DNA of 64,000 nt from DAOSEK01 sp035363095 (GCA_035363095.1 DAOSEK010000001.1:1-64000); one strand, 5' to 3'. Positions 8,444 to 17,651 are shown, counted from the stretch's first letter. Notes: generated from the sequence alone by a model not told the origin. Program-made: numbers and translations.

Positions 8444-9289
8444 ATGATTTTTAAAAGAATGGAATTCAATAAAATAGATAGGGCAAGGTATGCATCAATG
8501 GTTGATTTTTTAAATGAGAATCATCTAAATACTGTTTGTATTGAGGCAAATTGTCCTAATAGGTATGGATGTTTCTCTAAGGGCAATGCTACATTTATGA
8601 TTTTGGGAAATATTTGCACAAGAAATTGTTCTTATTGTAATGTTGTGTCAGGAAAACCTAAAGAGATTGATTATGATGAGCCTAAGAGGATAGCTAAGGC
8701 TGTTAAAATGCTTGAGTTAGACTATGTTGTTATTACTTCTGTTTCAAGAGATGACCTTAAGGATTTTGGGGCTAATGCATTTGTTGATTGTGTTAATGAG
8801 ATAAGAAAGATTTCACCTAACACAAAAGTTGAGGTGCTGGTTCCTGATTTTTGTAAGAATCTTGATTTAATTAAAGCGGTTGTTAAATCAGGACCAGTTG
8901 TTTTTAATCACAATATCGAGGTTGTTAAAAGACTTTTTCCTATTCTTAGGAAGGCAGGATTTTATGATACTTCTTTAGAAGTTCTTAGATTTGCAAAATC
9001 TTTAGATCGGAAAATGTATGTAAAATCAGGGCTTATGGTGGGACTTGGAGAAAGCATCACTGAGGTTTTTGAGACCATTAAAGATTTAAAATATGTTGGA
9101 TGCGACTTTTTATCTGTAGGGCAATACCTATCTCCTTCAGAAAAACATGCGAGAGTTATTAAATTTTATAGCGATAAGGAGTTTGAGGATATTAAAATAT
9201 TTGCTTTGAATCAAGGATTTTTACATGTTAAATGTGGAAGATATGTAAGAAGCTCTTTTATGGCAGAAAGTTATATAAAAGGGATTTGA
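8444..9289 (+). CDS. lipA: Lipoyl synthase
   Basis: Radical SAM enzyme that inserts two sulfurs into octanoyl-lysine to make lipoyl groups on carrier proteins. The family-specific auxiliary cluster ligands C32-x4-C37-x5-C43 are present, as is the radical SAM triad C58-x3-C62-x2-C65 (CTRNCSYC). The C-terminal RSSFMAES matches the RSSY motif that supplies the serine ligand of the auxiliary cluster. Length 281 is normal. The bipartite lipoate ligase genes follow on the same strand, so synthesis and attachment are grouped. The likely substrate in this window is the GcvH-like protein at 17.3-17.7 kb (inference). Confidence 0.95.
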   Translation: MIFKRMEFNKIDRARYASMVDFLNENHLNTVCIEANCPNRYGCFSKGNATFMILGNICTRNCSYCNVVSGKPKEIDYDEPKRIAKAVKMLELDYVVITSVSRDDLKDFGANAFVDCVNEIRKISPNTKVEVLVPDFCKNLDLIKAVVKSGPVVFNHNIEVVKRLFPILRKAGFYDTSLEVLRFAKSLDRKMYVKSGLMVGLGESITEVFETIKDLKYVGCDFLSVGQYLSPSEKHARVIKFYSDKEFEDIKIFALNQGFLHVKCGRYVRSSFMAESYIKGI

Positions 9290-9348
9290 TTAATATGAAT
9301 ATGTTTGAAAATTTTTTTATTGTTTTTTGAGAGTATATTTTTAAAAAT

Positions 9349-10113
9349 TTGGTGAGAATGGATAATTTAAGGCTTATTAGGTATAGCGAAAATGATGGTT
9401 TTTTGAATATGGCTATTGATGAGGCTTTGATTAACCTTGTGTCTGATGAAAAGTCTCAAGCTACTATTAGGTTTTATGGCTGGAAGCCTAATTGTGTTTC
9501 AATTGGGTTTTTTCAATCTATTAATGATGAGGTTAATTTGGATATGGCCAAAAAACTTGGCGTTGATATTGTTAGGAGATATACTGGTGGGGGCGCAGTT
9601 TTTCATCATGATGAGATTACTTATTCTATAATATTGCCGGAAAGGTTTGTTTCAAGCGATATTATTGAGTCTTATTCTAAGATTTGCAAAGGGGTTATTT
9701 TTGGGCTGAATAATTTGGGACTAAATGCTAGTTTTAAACCTATTAATGATATTATTGTTAATAATAAAAAGATTTCAGGTAATGCTCAAACAAGAAAACG
9801 GGGTGTTTTGCTTCAACATGGCACAATCTTAATAGATGTTGACTTAAATAAGATGTTTTCTTTACTTAAGGTTAGCAAAGAAAAAATAAGCGACAAGGAT
9901 ATTGATAACGCTAGGGAGAGGGTTACTTGGGTGAAAAGAGAGATTGGTAAAGATATTGGATTAAAAGATGTTGAAAATTGCCTTATTGAGGGCTTTTCTA
10001 AAGCAATGGAATGCGATTTAGTGGAAGGTTTACTTCAACCAGAAGAGATGGATTTAGCACTTAAGTTTTCAAAAGAAAAGTATTGCACAAATGAATGGAA
10101 TTTTTGGAGATAG
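9349..10113 (+). CDS. lplA: Lipoate-protein ligase, catalytic (N-terminal) subunit
   Basis: A 254-residue BPL/LplA-fold protein that activates lipoate with ATP and transfers it to a carrier lysine. Visible motifs are GWKPNCVSIGFFQS, the lipoate-binding RRYTGGGAVFHH, the lysine-containing NDIIVNNKKISGNAQ, and LLQHGTILIDVD. As in Thermoplasma, the C-terminal domain needed for lipoate activation is a separate gene; here it overlaps by 23 bp. The TTG at 9349 opens the frame. An ATG at 9358 is the likelier start, with a TATA-like TATTTTTAAAAA about 20 bp upstream. Confidence 0.93.
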   Translation: MVRMDNLRLIRYSENDGFLNMAIDEALINLVSDEKSQATIRFYGWKPNCVSIGFFQSINDEVNLDMAKKLGVDIVRRYTGGGAVFHHDEITYSIILPERFVSSDIIESYSKICKGVIFGLNNLGLNASFKPINDIIVNNKKISGNAQTRKRGVLLQHGTILIDVDLNKMFSLLKVSKEKISDKDIDNARERVTWVKREIGKDIGLKDVENCLIEGFSKAMECDLVEGLLQPEEMDLALKFSKEKYCTNEWNFWR

Positions 10114-10387
10114 AGTTAAATTGGAAATAAGAAAAAAGGATTTGAAGGTTTTAAATGGAAAGCTTATAAGGCTTATTGGAGAGTTTGATAATGGCAAATT
10201 GAAAGGAATAAAGGTTTGTGGGGATTTTTTTATTCATCCTGAGGAAAGTGTTCTTTTTTTGGAAGAGGAAATTCTTAGTGGAAAAACTTATAGGGAGTCA
10301 GTTCTGAGTTGGTATGAAAAGTACTCGCCAAAGATTATTGGTTTTGAAATTGAGGATTTGATTTGTGCTCTTGAGTGTTTGAATTAG
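10091..10387 (+). CDS. lplB: Lipoate-protein ligase, accessory C-terminal subunit
   Basis: A 98-residue protein corresponding to the C-terminal LplA domain. It shows LEIRKKDLKVLNGKLIRLIGEFDNGKLKGIKVCGDFF, a helix-rich middle, and a final ICALECL helix. In two-part archaeal ligases this subunit is required to form lipoyl-AMP. It overlaps the catalytic subunit gene by 23 bp in another frame, which argues for coupled translation and a complex. Confidence 0.85.
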   Translation: MNGIFGDRVKLEIRKKDLKVLNGKLIRLIGEFDNGKLKGIKVCGDFFIHPEESVLFLEEEILSGKTYRESVLSWYEKYSPKIIGFEIEDLICALECLN

Positions 10388-10573
10388 TTAAATTGGACAA
10401 TTAAAGACTATGTTTTTTAGGCTATAATTCTAGGTTATTTGTATCTAAATTTGTCTTTTCTTACTTTTGCTGAAAGTGTAGTCTTTGAAATAAAGAGTTT
10501 TATTAAATATTACAAGTTTAGGAAACGATTTTAGAAGCTTATTTTAATTTTTTGTTTGTTGAGATTAAAAGGA

Positions 10574-11146
10574 TTAACTAAAAAATCTAAAGAATCCAGT
10601 CATTACCTGATAGCCATCAAAAGGGGGTATTGGGATCATATTGAATGCAAAAAGAAATAGGTTTATCTTTGCCATTATAAGAAATATAATCTTTTTTTGT
10701 GGTTCTTTTATTTTTTTTGATATTAATAAGAAGGTCAGCCACATTAAGAGATTTACTCCCGGACCTGCGAAGGCAATTAGTGAGTTTTGCCAACCTAAAA
10801 GGGCTTGCCCTGATATACTTACGTATCCAGGCACAAAGATTATGAATGGAAATCCTATGAGTTTTAGTAGTGTACCTATTGCAAGTCCTGTAACAGATAC
10901 ATGAAACTGAGCAAATTGACCAAAAGCCATTGCTACGAATTTATGACCAAGTTCATGTAAAACTACGGCTGGTGCAACTATCATTGTTGCGAATAGTATC
11001 TCGTTTAGTTTATTTGATTGTCTCATAATAGTTAATGGGTCTTTTGAGGGAATCCTATATTTTGAGAATAAGTCTGAAAATATAAAACCAAGGGCTAAGC
11101 TCATGATTACAAGAGATATTATTTCGTAAAGACTTAAGAACACCAT
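10574..11146 (-). CDS. Site-2-protease-like membrane metalloprotease (M50)
   Basis: An intramembrane zinc protease homologue of 190 residues with about five hydrophobic segments. The zinc site is H64-E65-L-G-H68 inside VLHELGHKF. The third ligand motif is NMIPIPPFDGYQ near the C-terminus, the N-x2-P-x-PP-x-DG form. It lacks PDZ and CBS domains, so it is a minimal form. The substrate is unknown. It is convergent with lplB. Confidence 0.88.
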   Translation of the reverse strand: MVFLSLYEIISLVIMSLALGFIFSDLFSKYRIPSKDPLTIMRQSNKLNEILFATMIVAPAVVLHELGHKFVAMAFGQFAQFHVSVTGLAIGTLLKLIGFPFIIFVPGYVSISGQALLGWQNSLIAFAGPGVNLLMWLTFLLISKKIKEPQKKIIFLIMAKINLFLFAFNMIPIPPFDGYQVMTGFFRFFS

Positions 11147-11342
11147 ATTGGAATTAGTATGTTTAATTCATATTTAATATTTTTGATTTTGTGAATCTTC
11201 ACCTTTATTTTTTTTGTTACTGTACATAAGAAAAAGTGTAAAGCTAATTTCTTATACCATATTATCACAGTGATGCAGAAAATCTTATATAGTTTTTGAT
11301 GTTTGTTCTATTTTCCGTTTTGTAGATTTTTAATGTGATTTT

Positions 11343-11349
11343 AGGAGGA
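11343..11349 (+). promoter_or_regulatory. Strong Shine-Dalgarno site that decides the downstream start
   Basis: AGGAGGA ends 6 bp before the ATG at 11356, matching the 16S 3' tail better than any other site nearby. The frame is open further upstream, to 11335. A TATA-like CTTATATAG lies at about 11284-11293. Confidence 0.7.
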
Positions 11350-11355
11350 ATAAAA

Positions 11356-11697
11356 ATGAGTATTTACTATAATACAAGAACTACTTCAGATGAAGGAATT
11401 GATGAGATTTGCTCAAGAGTTTCAGATAGTCAGGTTGTTGCCTGCACTATTGAAAGGGTAGCATTTGAGCATAGATTTAGTGATTGTTTATCTGCAATTA
11501 AACTTTTTTTATATCTAGATAGTGACCCTAATAAGACTTTAAATTTTATGATTGTAGGTAAGGAAAATTATGCTGGTTTATTTAAAGAGTTAAATATTAT
11601 GCATTATTATGAGGCTACTAAGAGGTGTGTTGACGCTGTTATTGATTCTATTGGAAGAATTTTAGCGATATCTCCATTTCATTCAATAGATTATTGA
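11356..11697 (+). CDS. Hypothetical protein, 113 residues
   Basis: I recognise no family. The start is set by the AGGAGGA site, giving MSIYYNTRTTSDEG. The protein is mixed alpha/beta in character, with four cysteines spread through it and no signal peptide or membrane segment. Its promoter (a TATA-like element about 65 bp upstream) and strong ribosome site suggest good expression. Confidence 0.7.
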   Translation: MSIYYNTRTTSDEGIDEICSRVSDSQVVACTIERVAFEHRFSDCLSAIKLFLYLDSDPNKTLNFMIVGKENYAGLFKELNIMHYYEATKRCVDAVIDSIGRILAISPFHSIDY

Positions 11698-11791
11698 AAA
11701 TATGTGCTTTAAGTAGATGTGCTCTTTTGTGATATTGAACCTTTTTTATTGGACTAAGTTTCTTTTTTGTATTGTTTTTTTTATTTATTGT

Positions 11792-12208
11792 TTATTCTTC
11801 TTTTTTATATTTTCTTAATTCTTCTAAAGAACCGGAGAGTGAATTATAGTTTTTATCAAGATTACAAATTCCTTCTAAAATCATCATATTGACTCGCTGG
11901 GATCTTGCGATAAGGTCTTGGAGAAATAAAAGTTTTTGCATCGATGCTTCTTCAATTGCTTTGCTTACTGCCTCAAATCCATTCTTTGATTCTTTCACAG
12001 ACCTTGCAAGTATTTGTTCTAATGGTTCAGGGATTGTGCAGTTTGTGCGATAATCTTTGTATTTGTAGTTGTTTAGGTCATATTCTTCTGAGTTTTTTGA
12101 GTTTATATAATCAGTTGTTTTATTTTCTTCGTTTTTGTTTTTTTCTTCTTGAGTAGCTTCTTTTAAATTGTATTTTTTAGAGGGGTCAGGAGATTTTTTT
12201 CTTTCCAT
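11792..12208 (-). CDS. Hypothetical protein with charged N-terminus and helical C-terminus
   Basis: No family recognised. Residues 1-50 are Lys/Glu/Asn-rich and probably disordered. Residues 60-138 are predicted helical by composition (EQILARSVKESKNGFEAVSKA and following), fitting a coiled coil. It sits upstream of S8e on the same strand with another hypothetical between, but the gaps are too large to assert an operon. Confidence 0.55.
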   Translation of the reverse strand: MERKKSPDPSKKYNLKEATQEEKNKNEENKTTDYINSKNSEEYDLNNYKYKDYRTNCTIPEPLEQILARSVKESKNGFEAVSKAIEEASMQKLLFLQDLIARSQRVNMMILEGICNLDKNYNSLSGSLEELRKYKKEE

Positions 12209-12282
12209 GATATAATCTAGATGTTTTATTTTTTTTAAGAATTTAATTAGTTGTTTTTCGTGATTTTTACGATAAAAACCTA

Positions 12283-13074
12283 TTAGAAAACAAAATGATT
12301 TAAGTTTATTGAGGACTCAATAGACTCAAAATTAAGGATTTCTTTTAATGTAAAGTTTTTTTGAGATTTTTTGTAATATGAAGTGTAGTCTTTAAAGGAG
12401 TTAGATTTTGAGGAGTAATGAAGAATTGACCAATTGTAATATTTTTTAAGAGACCCTAAAATGATTTGGTATTCATAGGGTTTTAATGAAAAGTCAATTG
12501 TACTTTCAGTTATAAGGACATATTCTTTCAAGATTTTTTTTATTTGATTATTGTTAAAAAGCTTTTTTTGTTGAAGTAAAAGTAAATTAATTTTATCTAA
12601 AGTATTATCTATTGTTTGGCTCATGGCAAGTATCGGAAGTATTTTTTCATTTTTCTTGATTTGCCAGTTTAATGATACTTGGAATAAATCTAGTAAATCA
12701 TTTCTCAGCATTTCAGATTCTATATCAATTTGGGGCAGTGGATTGCTTAAGATTGGATTAGAGAAGTGTATTATTAAAGGGTATGAGTTTTCCAATGATT
12801 TGTTATGTGTAAATGAAAGGTTATTCTTTTCGGAGTATTTAAGTGCTTGTCCATCAAATTCATATAGATCATATACATCTAAGTGGGTTTGAGATATTGG
12901 AAATCCTATTGTATTTGAACCGAATTCTTTGGGGATTATAAAATACTTTGAAGAATTTTTTAAAATTGCTGAATACATTTGAGAAACAGCTAATTCCAGG
13001 AATATATCATGTGAAAATATTGAATTTAGTAATTGAGCAGATATTTCAGGTAAAGATTTGTTTAAATTAGACAT
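12283..13074 (-). CDS. Hypothetical protein, 263 residues
   Basis: No family recognised. The chain is rich in Leu, Ile, Asn and Ser, with only short hydrophobic stretches and no clear catalytic motif or signal peptide. Length and continuous frame in AT-rich DNA support a real gene. The start ATG lies at 13072-13074. It shares the strand of the 11792-12208 gene, 74 bp away, and may be cotranscribed with it. Confidence 0.55.
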   Translation of the reverse strand: MSNLNKSLPEISAQLLNSIFSHDIFLELAVSQMYSAILKNSSKYFIIPKEFGSNTIGFPISQTHLDVYDLYEFDGQALKYSEKNNLSFTHNKSLENSYPLIIHFSNPILSNPLPQIDIESEMLRNDLLDLFQVSLNWQIKKNEKILPILAMSQTIDNTLDKINLLLLQQKKLFNNNQIKKILKEYVLITESTIDFSLKPYEYQIILGSLKKYYNWSILHYSSKSNSFKDYTSYYKKSQKNFTLKEILNFESIESSINLNHFVF

Positions 13075-13249
13075 TTTTGTAATGCAATTATTGTTTTCAA
13101 TAAAAAGTTATTGTTTGGGTAGCTTATATTTTTGAAAATGTTATTTTTAGTGGTATGTTTGATGATGATAATTGTTTTTTAGAGGATAATAATTTAAAAG
13201 ACTGAAGTCTTTAAAAGAAGATCAGAATTAACATTAAAGGATTTTTATT

Positions 13250-13385
13250 GATATCGTGAAATCTATGATTATTTCGCATATTTTGATTATTTTGCATACT
13301 TTGGTTTTGATGCCTAAAGTTTGAAGATACGCAGTGACTAAACAATTTACACCGACTGTCTGTGAGATAACTGTGTATTTATGTT
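13250..13385 (+). repeat. Dispersed hairpin repeat, degenerate copy R3
   Basis: The copy keeps ATCGTGAAATC, CGCATA, GCATACTTTGGTTTTGATGC and CTAAAGTTTGAAGATACG, so module B is recognisable, while module A has decayed. With AT-rich flanks it makes up the 13075-13449 gap. No gene is seen there. Confidence 0.6.
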
Positions 13386-13449
13386 GGTATTATCCATTTA
13401 ATAAGATGAATAGAGCTATACCTAATAGAATAAGAAGAAAATTAAGAAA

Positions 13450-13833
13450 TTATTTTTTCTCTATTAAAACAGCGTCTACAGAACCTTCCTGTCCCGGACG
13501 AGAGGTTATTTTTGCTTTTCCTAATTCAGTCTCAATGACAGCGCCTTTTGTAAGGATGTTTCTTATTTGGTAGTTTCTATTTGCAGGAGTTTCTAATACG
13601 TTTAGAATCTTTACCTTTTTACTATCCTTTCCAGAAACAACATTTGCGTACTGAGTCCTTAAAAGCCTTGAGATTATGTTTCCACCCCTAGTTCTAATAC
13701 TAACTATTTTGGTGTCTTTTGATACCTTTGGGAATGTAGGTTCTCTTCCTTTTTCGTAAGCCCTATTTTTTCGGGCTTTTTTGTATCTTCCACTTGAAAC
13801 CTTTCTTTTGGACCTGTACTGTATTATTGTCAT
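13450..13833 (-). CDS. rps8e: 30S ribosomal protein S8e (eS8)
   Basis: Small-subunit protein found in archaea and eukaryotes. The basic N-terminus RSKRKVSSGRYKKARKNR is diagnostic, followed by VSIRTRGGNIISRLLRTQYANV and the C-terminal RPGQEGSVDAVLI. I place the start at the ATG at 13831-13833 (MTIIQYRSKRK), 127 residues, because GGTGA sits five bases before it. The frame opens four codons earlier at a TTG. Confidence 0.95.
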   Translation of the reverse strand: MTIIQYRSKRKVSSGRYKKARKNRAYEKGREPTFPKVSKDTKIVSIRTRGGNIISRLLRTQYANVVSGKDSKKVKILNVLETPANRNYQIRNILTKGAVIETELGKAKITSRPGQEGSVDAVLIEKK

Positions 13834-13920
13834 ATAATTCACCAAGTTTTATATCTTGAGTATATTGAAAATGTTATAGTTAAGGGATTTTGCTTTAGTT
13901 TTTAAATCTTTTGTTTGTTT

Positions 13921-15267
13921 TTAGAGAGAATCAAGCTTTTTTTTGCAGAGATGGGCCACTATTGAGATTGGCTCAAATATTGGCGCAGTCATAGGGTTAT
14001 AACAGAATTCTACCTCCTCTAAATCTGATAGATTCATTTTTTTAGATATTGCAAGTGCAAGCAAGTCAAGCCTTCCCGCGATCTCTTCAAAGCCAATGAT
14101 CTGTGCTCCTATGACTGTTCCGTTCATATCAGCGATTATTTTTATTGTGATTGACTTTCTTTGAGGAACATATTCTGACCTTGTTTCGCCGTAATATTTA
14201 GCAGATACTGTTTTTATTCCCAGTGATGAGGCTCTTTCTGAAGATATTCCAACAGAGCCAAAGATTAGGTCTTTTGCTTTTGAGATTGTTGTGTTAAGAA
14301 CTTTTGGGAATTTTTCTTTTGCACCAAATATGTTTTTTGCTACTACTTTTGACTGTCTTACTGCCGAGGTTGCCATCAGACTTAATACTGTTTCATTGGT
14401 GTAGAATTCTTTTGATTCTACGCAATCTCCGATTGCATATATCTTCTTTTTGTTAGTCTCCATAAAAGGGTTTACAATTATCCCCTTGCCAGTCTTTATT
14501 TTTGATCTCATTGCCAATTCTAAATTAGGTTTTACTCCAGTACAAACTATTAATTGGTTATAGGAGATAGTAGTATTATTCAGAAAGATTTTTGAGTCCT
14601 TTATTTTTTCAATGTTTACGTTTTCAAATACCTCTATTCCTGTTTTTGTGAGGTAATCTTTTACTATTGAGCTCATATCTTTATCAAGATTTGAAGATAA
14701 TATGTTTTTTGAATCAATGAGTGTTAATTTTTGGTCCAAGTCACTTAAGGAAGTTGCCAATTCTACACCTATTAGACCTGCGCCAATTATTGTTATGTTT
14801 TTTTGTATTTTTTGAGAGCTATCGCTTGTTTCTCTAAGTGTTACTATTTCTTTTATTCGTTTTGCATCCTCAATTGTTTTTAAGAATTGTGAGTTTTCTT
14901 TTGATAAGCCATGAATTGGAGGTATTATTGGGCTTGCGCCAGTGGCTAAAACTAAGACATCAAATGATAGTAATTCTTTATTTGAGTTTGAGAGGATTTC
15001 TACCTGCTTTTTTGTTGGAAAGATCTTTATTGCCTTTGAGTTTTTTTTGTAGGTTATATTATTTTGGGCGTATTGTTCTTTTGTAAAGATGAATATGTCT
15101 TCAAAGGAAGGGATTTCACCAGAAACTGCATAGGGAAGAGCACAAGGAGAATACTGAAGGTTATCTGATGATTCTATTATCTCTATCTCACATTCCTTGT
15201 TTATCTTGCGGATTTGAAATGCAAGGGTTGTTCCTGCGGTCCCACCACCGATTATTACTATTTTCAT
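13921..15267 (-). CDS. FAD-dependent CoA-disulfide reductase / NADH oxidase-like protein
   Basis: A 448-residue pyridine nucleotide-disulfide oxidoreductase. It has an N-terminal FAD-binding GGGTAGTTLA at residues 7-16 and a single redox cysteine C42 in YSPCALPYA. An NAD(P)-binding GAGLIGVELA lies mid-chain, followed by the second FAD motif YAIGDC and a C-terminal dimerisation domain. One cysteine instead of CxxxxC excludes dihydrolipoamide dehydrogenase and points to CoADR, NADH oxidase or persulfide reductase activity. The AhpD-like gene lies 77 bp upstream on the same strand, so the pair may form an oxidative-stress or thiol redox unit. Confidence 0.9.
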   Translation of the reverse strand: MKIVIIGGGTAGTTLAFQIRKINKECEIEIIESSDNLQYSPCALPYAVSGEIPSFEDIFIFTKEQYAQNNITYKKNSKAIKIFPTKKQVEILSNSNKELLSFDVLVLATGASPIIPPIHGLSKENSQFLKTIEDAKRIKEIVTLRETSDSSQKIQKNITIIGAGLIGVELATSLSDLDQKLTLIDSKNILSSNLDKDMSSIVKDYLTKTGIEVFENVNIEKIKDSKIFLNNTTISYNQLIVCTGVKPNLELAMRSKIKTGKGIIVNPFMETNKKKIYAIGDCVESKEFYTNETVLSLMATSAVRQSKVVAKNIFGAKEKFPKVLNTTISKAKDLIFGSVGISSERASSLGIKTVSAKYYGETRSEYVPQRKSITIKIIADMNGTVIGAQIIGFEEIAGRLDLLALAISKKMNLSDLEEVEFCYNPMTAPIFEPISIVAHLCKKKLDSL

Positions 15268-15344
15268 TTTTGCACTTTCAGAGGTTTAATTTCAGAGTTT
15301 TATTAACACTGTTAATATACTTTTTTAAATATGTGCTGGGTTTA

Positions 15345-15683
15345 TTATTTAATAAATTCATCTATTGCTTTGTTTAAATGACACAGATACATAAGAGCGG
15401 GACCTCCACCCATAACTACTGCGACCATTCCAGCGTCTAAAATCTCTTCTTTTGTAGCCTTAGCTTTTATAGCGGATTGTACATGAAATGCGATGCAAGG
15501 ATCACATTTAAGTACTACGGCACATGCTATTGCAATTAATTCCTTTGTTTTTTCGTTTATTGCGCCTCCTTTTTCGGCTTGATGAATAAATTCCATAAAC
15601 GAGGACATCTCTTTAGGATTGCTTTTTGAAAGTTTTTCAAGCTCTTTTTTAGATTCTTTTAGCATTGTTTTGTATTCATCCAT
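15345..15683 (-). CDS. AhpD/carboxymuconolactone-decarboxylase-like thiol protein
   Basis: A 112-residue CMD-fold protein with the redox motif C60-D-P-C63 and the downstream H67 of the AhpD pattern CxxC-x3-H. Such proteins act as peroxidases or disulfide carriers. Mycobacterial AhpD is reduced by a lipoylated protein, which matters here because lipoate genes and a lipoyl carrier are nearby. The start has a GGTGT site eight bases upstream. The gene is upstream of the flavoprotein on the same strand. Confidence 0.85.
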   Translation of the reverse strand: MDEYKTMLKESKKELEKLSKSNPKEMSSFMEFIHQAEKGGAINEKTKELIAIACAVVLKCDPCIAFHVQSAIKAKATKEEILDAGMVAVVMGGGPALMYLCHLNKAIDEFIK

Positions 15684-15951
15684 TTTTTACACCGTATAAT
15701 ATTTTTGATTTCACAACATTTAAGAGCACAATATTGGTTTGTAAAGCAAGTCCTTGAATAAGGGCTCCAAAAGCATTTTCCTATTGTCGATAAACTTTTT
15801 AAAAATCTATTTTGCGATTGTGATACAAAAGAGCCTTTGCCTTTTCTAGAATTACTTATTTTTGTGTTTAAATAGTTTTTTAAGTTGCACCTTTTTTACT
15901 TATCTCTTTTGACTTAGTGCCTTTTGTTTTTTTGAATCTATTTTTTGTACT

Positions 15952-17124
15952 TTATTGTTTTTTATTTTTGGTTTTTAAAGTGCTATTTTTTGAGGGGTTT
16001 ATTAAAGTTTTTAATGGCTTTTTTGAGCCTGAAGCCTTTTGATTTTTCATTTTCATATGGATGTGGTTCACTTCATATAGTGCTGTGATAAATAGTGATT
16101 CACTCCACCCTAAAGGGGTATTTTCGTTTGGTTTATCTGTGTTTGAGTAGTATAGTTCTGGGATCTCATTTTTCTTTGTTTGAGTTAGAATAGATTTACT
16201 CAAAAACTTTTGCGCTTTTTTGTCATCCCCTATTTTTGAGTATATTATTGCGAGCCAAGCTAGACCAAAAGTCCATTCTGCTTCTTCTGAGAAGTTGTCA
16301 GGATTTTTGTTGTAATATGCATCGCCTTTGTAACGAATTACTCCTCTTTTTTTAAGTAAGTGGTATTCTACATTTTTTAATATCTCTTGAGTTTGCCTTT
16401 TTGTTGTTACTTCGTAAGGCCAGATTAGTGAAAGAAGAGCAAGGTCAACAAATTTCTTGTCAGATTCTCTTGGTAAAATCCTTGCGAGGGCACTATATCC
16501 TTTTTTTATTAAGTCTTCAGGAACCTCTATTCCGTCTATGTTTTTTATCATCTCAAGCCCTGCAACACATGCGCCTATGCTTGAGGCATGAACCTCTTGA
16601 TTTTCTTCCCATACTCCTGAATCAGGGTCTTGCCAGTATTCAAGGCTTGCTAGGTAGTTTACAAGCTTTTGAATGACGCGATAGTCTTCTTGAGAATCAA
16701 GTATTTTAATCTTTTTTATATGCTCAAGTTCTCCTATTTTAAAGAGGATACAACCTATTGAGTCGTTTTGCTTGTTTCCCCATTCTTCCCAGAATTCATC
16801 GAATGTTTCAGGATTATAGCGAGGATGAATATATTCATAGACATGAGCTGGTTTTTTCTTGATTGCGTGATCAATTTTAAATTCATGCTTGTGAAATATG
16901 TCAAGTATTGCTCTATATGTCTGGCGAACTGTTTCCCAATCATTTAATACCTCAAATGCCATGCATTCATAAAAATTGTCTCTTAGCCAAGCTTTGTCAT
17001 ATCCTGTTGTAACGCTTGGTTTGCTTGCTAAAAAAAGGCCAGATTTGTGTCGTAAACCTTTAAGGATTTTAACGTGCTGTTCGATTAGTTTTTTGTAGTT
17101 TAGTGATTTTTTTGATGAATTCAT
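15952..17124 (-). CDS. GH15-like glycoside hydrolase (glucoamylase-related)
   Basis: A 390-residue alpha/alpha-barrel protein. KAWLRDNFYECMAFEVLNDW near residue 45 matches the GH15 WxRDxx signature. HPRYNPETF and WGNKQNDSIGCILFKIGEL match the second conserved block with its acidic residue. WTFGLAWLAIIY and PLGWSESLFITALYEV are later barrel helices. It lacks the N-terminal beta-domain of full archaeal glucoamylases of about 600 residues, and has no signal peptide, so it is probably cytoplasmic and acts on storage or imported glucans (inference). AAAGGAGATC gives a strong ribosome site before the ATG. Confidence 0.82.
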   Translation of the reverse strand: MNSSKKSLNYKKLIEQHVKILKGLRHKSGLFLASKPSVTTGYDKAWLRDNFYECMAFEVLNDWETVRQTYRAILDIFHKHEFKIDHAIKKKPAHVYEYIHPRYNPETFDEFWEEWGNKQNDSIGCILFKIGELEHIKKIKILDSQEDYRVIQKLVNYLASLEYWQDPDSGVWEENQEVHASSIGACVAGLEMIKNIDGIEVPEDLIKKGYSALARILPRESDKKFVDLALLSLIWPYEVTTKRQTQEILKNVEYHLLKKRGVIRYKGDAYYNKNPDNFSEEAEWTFGLAWLAIIYSKIGDDKKAQKFLSKSILTQTKKNEIPELYYSNTDKPNENTPLGWSESLFITALYEVNHIHMKMKNQKASGSKKPLKTLINPSKNSTLKTKNKKQ

Positions 17125-17276
17125 TTTGATCTCCTTTTTGATTAGGTTATAATAAATTTTTTTGTTTGGCTAATCACGAAATTGGTTTTTATTTTGCGAG
17201 TTTATAATCTTTCCTGCAATTCTTGTAAACCCTTTGGTTGATAATTAAGTTAGTATTTCTTTTGAGTAAAAATGTT

Positions 17277-17651
17277 TTATTTTTTGGTTAGCTCTTTTTT
17301 TTGGGTATAGGTTAAAAGTGATGTTTTCTCCTGAGGATTTGAAAGTTTTAATTTAACTATCCAAGCCTCATAAGGAGATTTATTAATTAGACTTGGTTCC
17401 TCAAAAACTTTTTGGTTTATCTCAATTACTTCACCAGACAATGGACTTTGAAGGTGTCCAGACCATTTTACAGCTTCTAGTGATACATAGACCTCCCCTT
17501 TTTTTATGACTTGAGAGATTTTTGGAAGGTTTATAAATATAAATTCTTTTACCTTGTTTGCGGATTCTTTGGTGATTCCTATTGTTGCAATACCAGAGTC
17601 AAGATTTATCCAAGATTCGTTTTCATCAAAGAAAAGTTCTTTTTCATCCAT
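17277..17651 (-). CDS. GcvH-like lipoyl carrier protein
   Basis: A 124-residue barrel-sandwich protein. TIGITKESANKVKEFIFINLP and the block VSLEAVKWSGHLQSPLSGEVIEIN match glycine cleavage H protein. K62 is in the position lipoylated in the canonical ESVKA motif. No glycine cleavage P, T or L gene occurs in the window, so the carrier may serve another role such as lipoyl relay or thiol redox. It is upstream of the GH15-like gene on the same strand, 152 bp away. GAGGTG sits before its ATG. Confidence 0.87.
   Translation of the reverse strand: MDEKELFFDENESWINLDSGIATIGITKESANKVKEFIFINLPKISQVIKKGEVYVSLEAVKWSGHLQSPLSGEVIEINQKVFEEPSLINKSPYEAWIVKLKLSNPQEKTSLLTYTQKKELTKK

Noticed and set aside
13921..15267. 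Dihydrolipoamide dehydrogenase for the lipoyl carrier
   Set aside because: Only one redox cysteine (C42) is present instead of the CxxxxC pair, so it is CoADR/NADH-oxidase-like.
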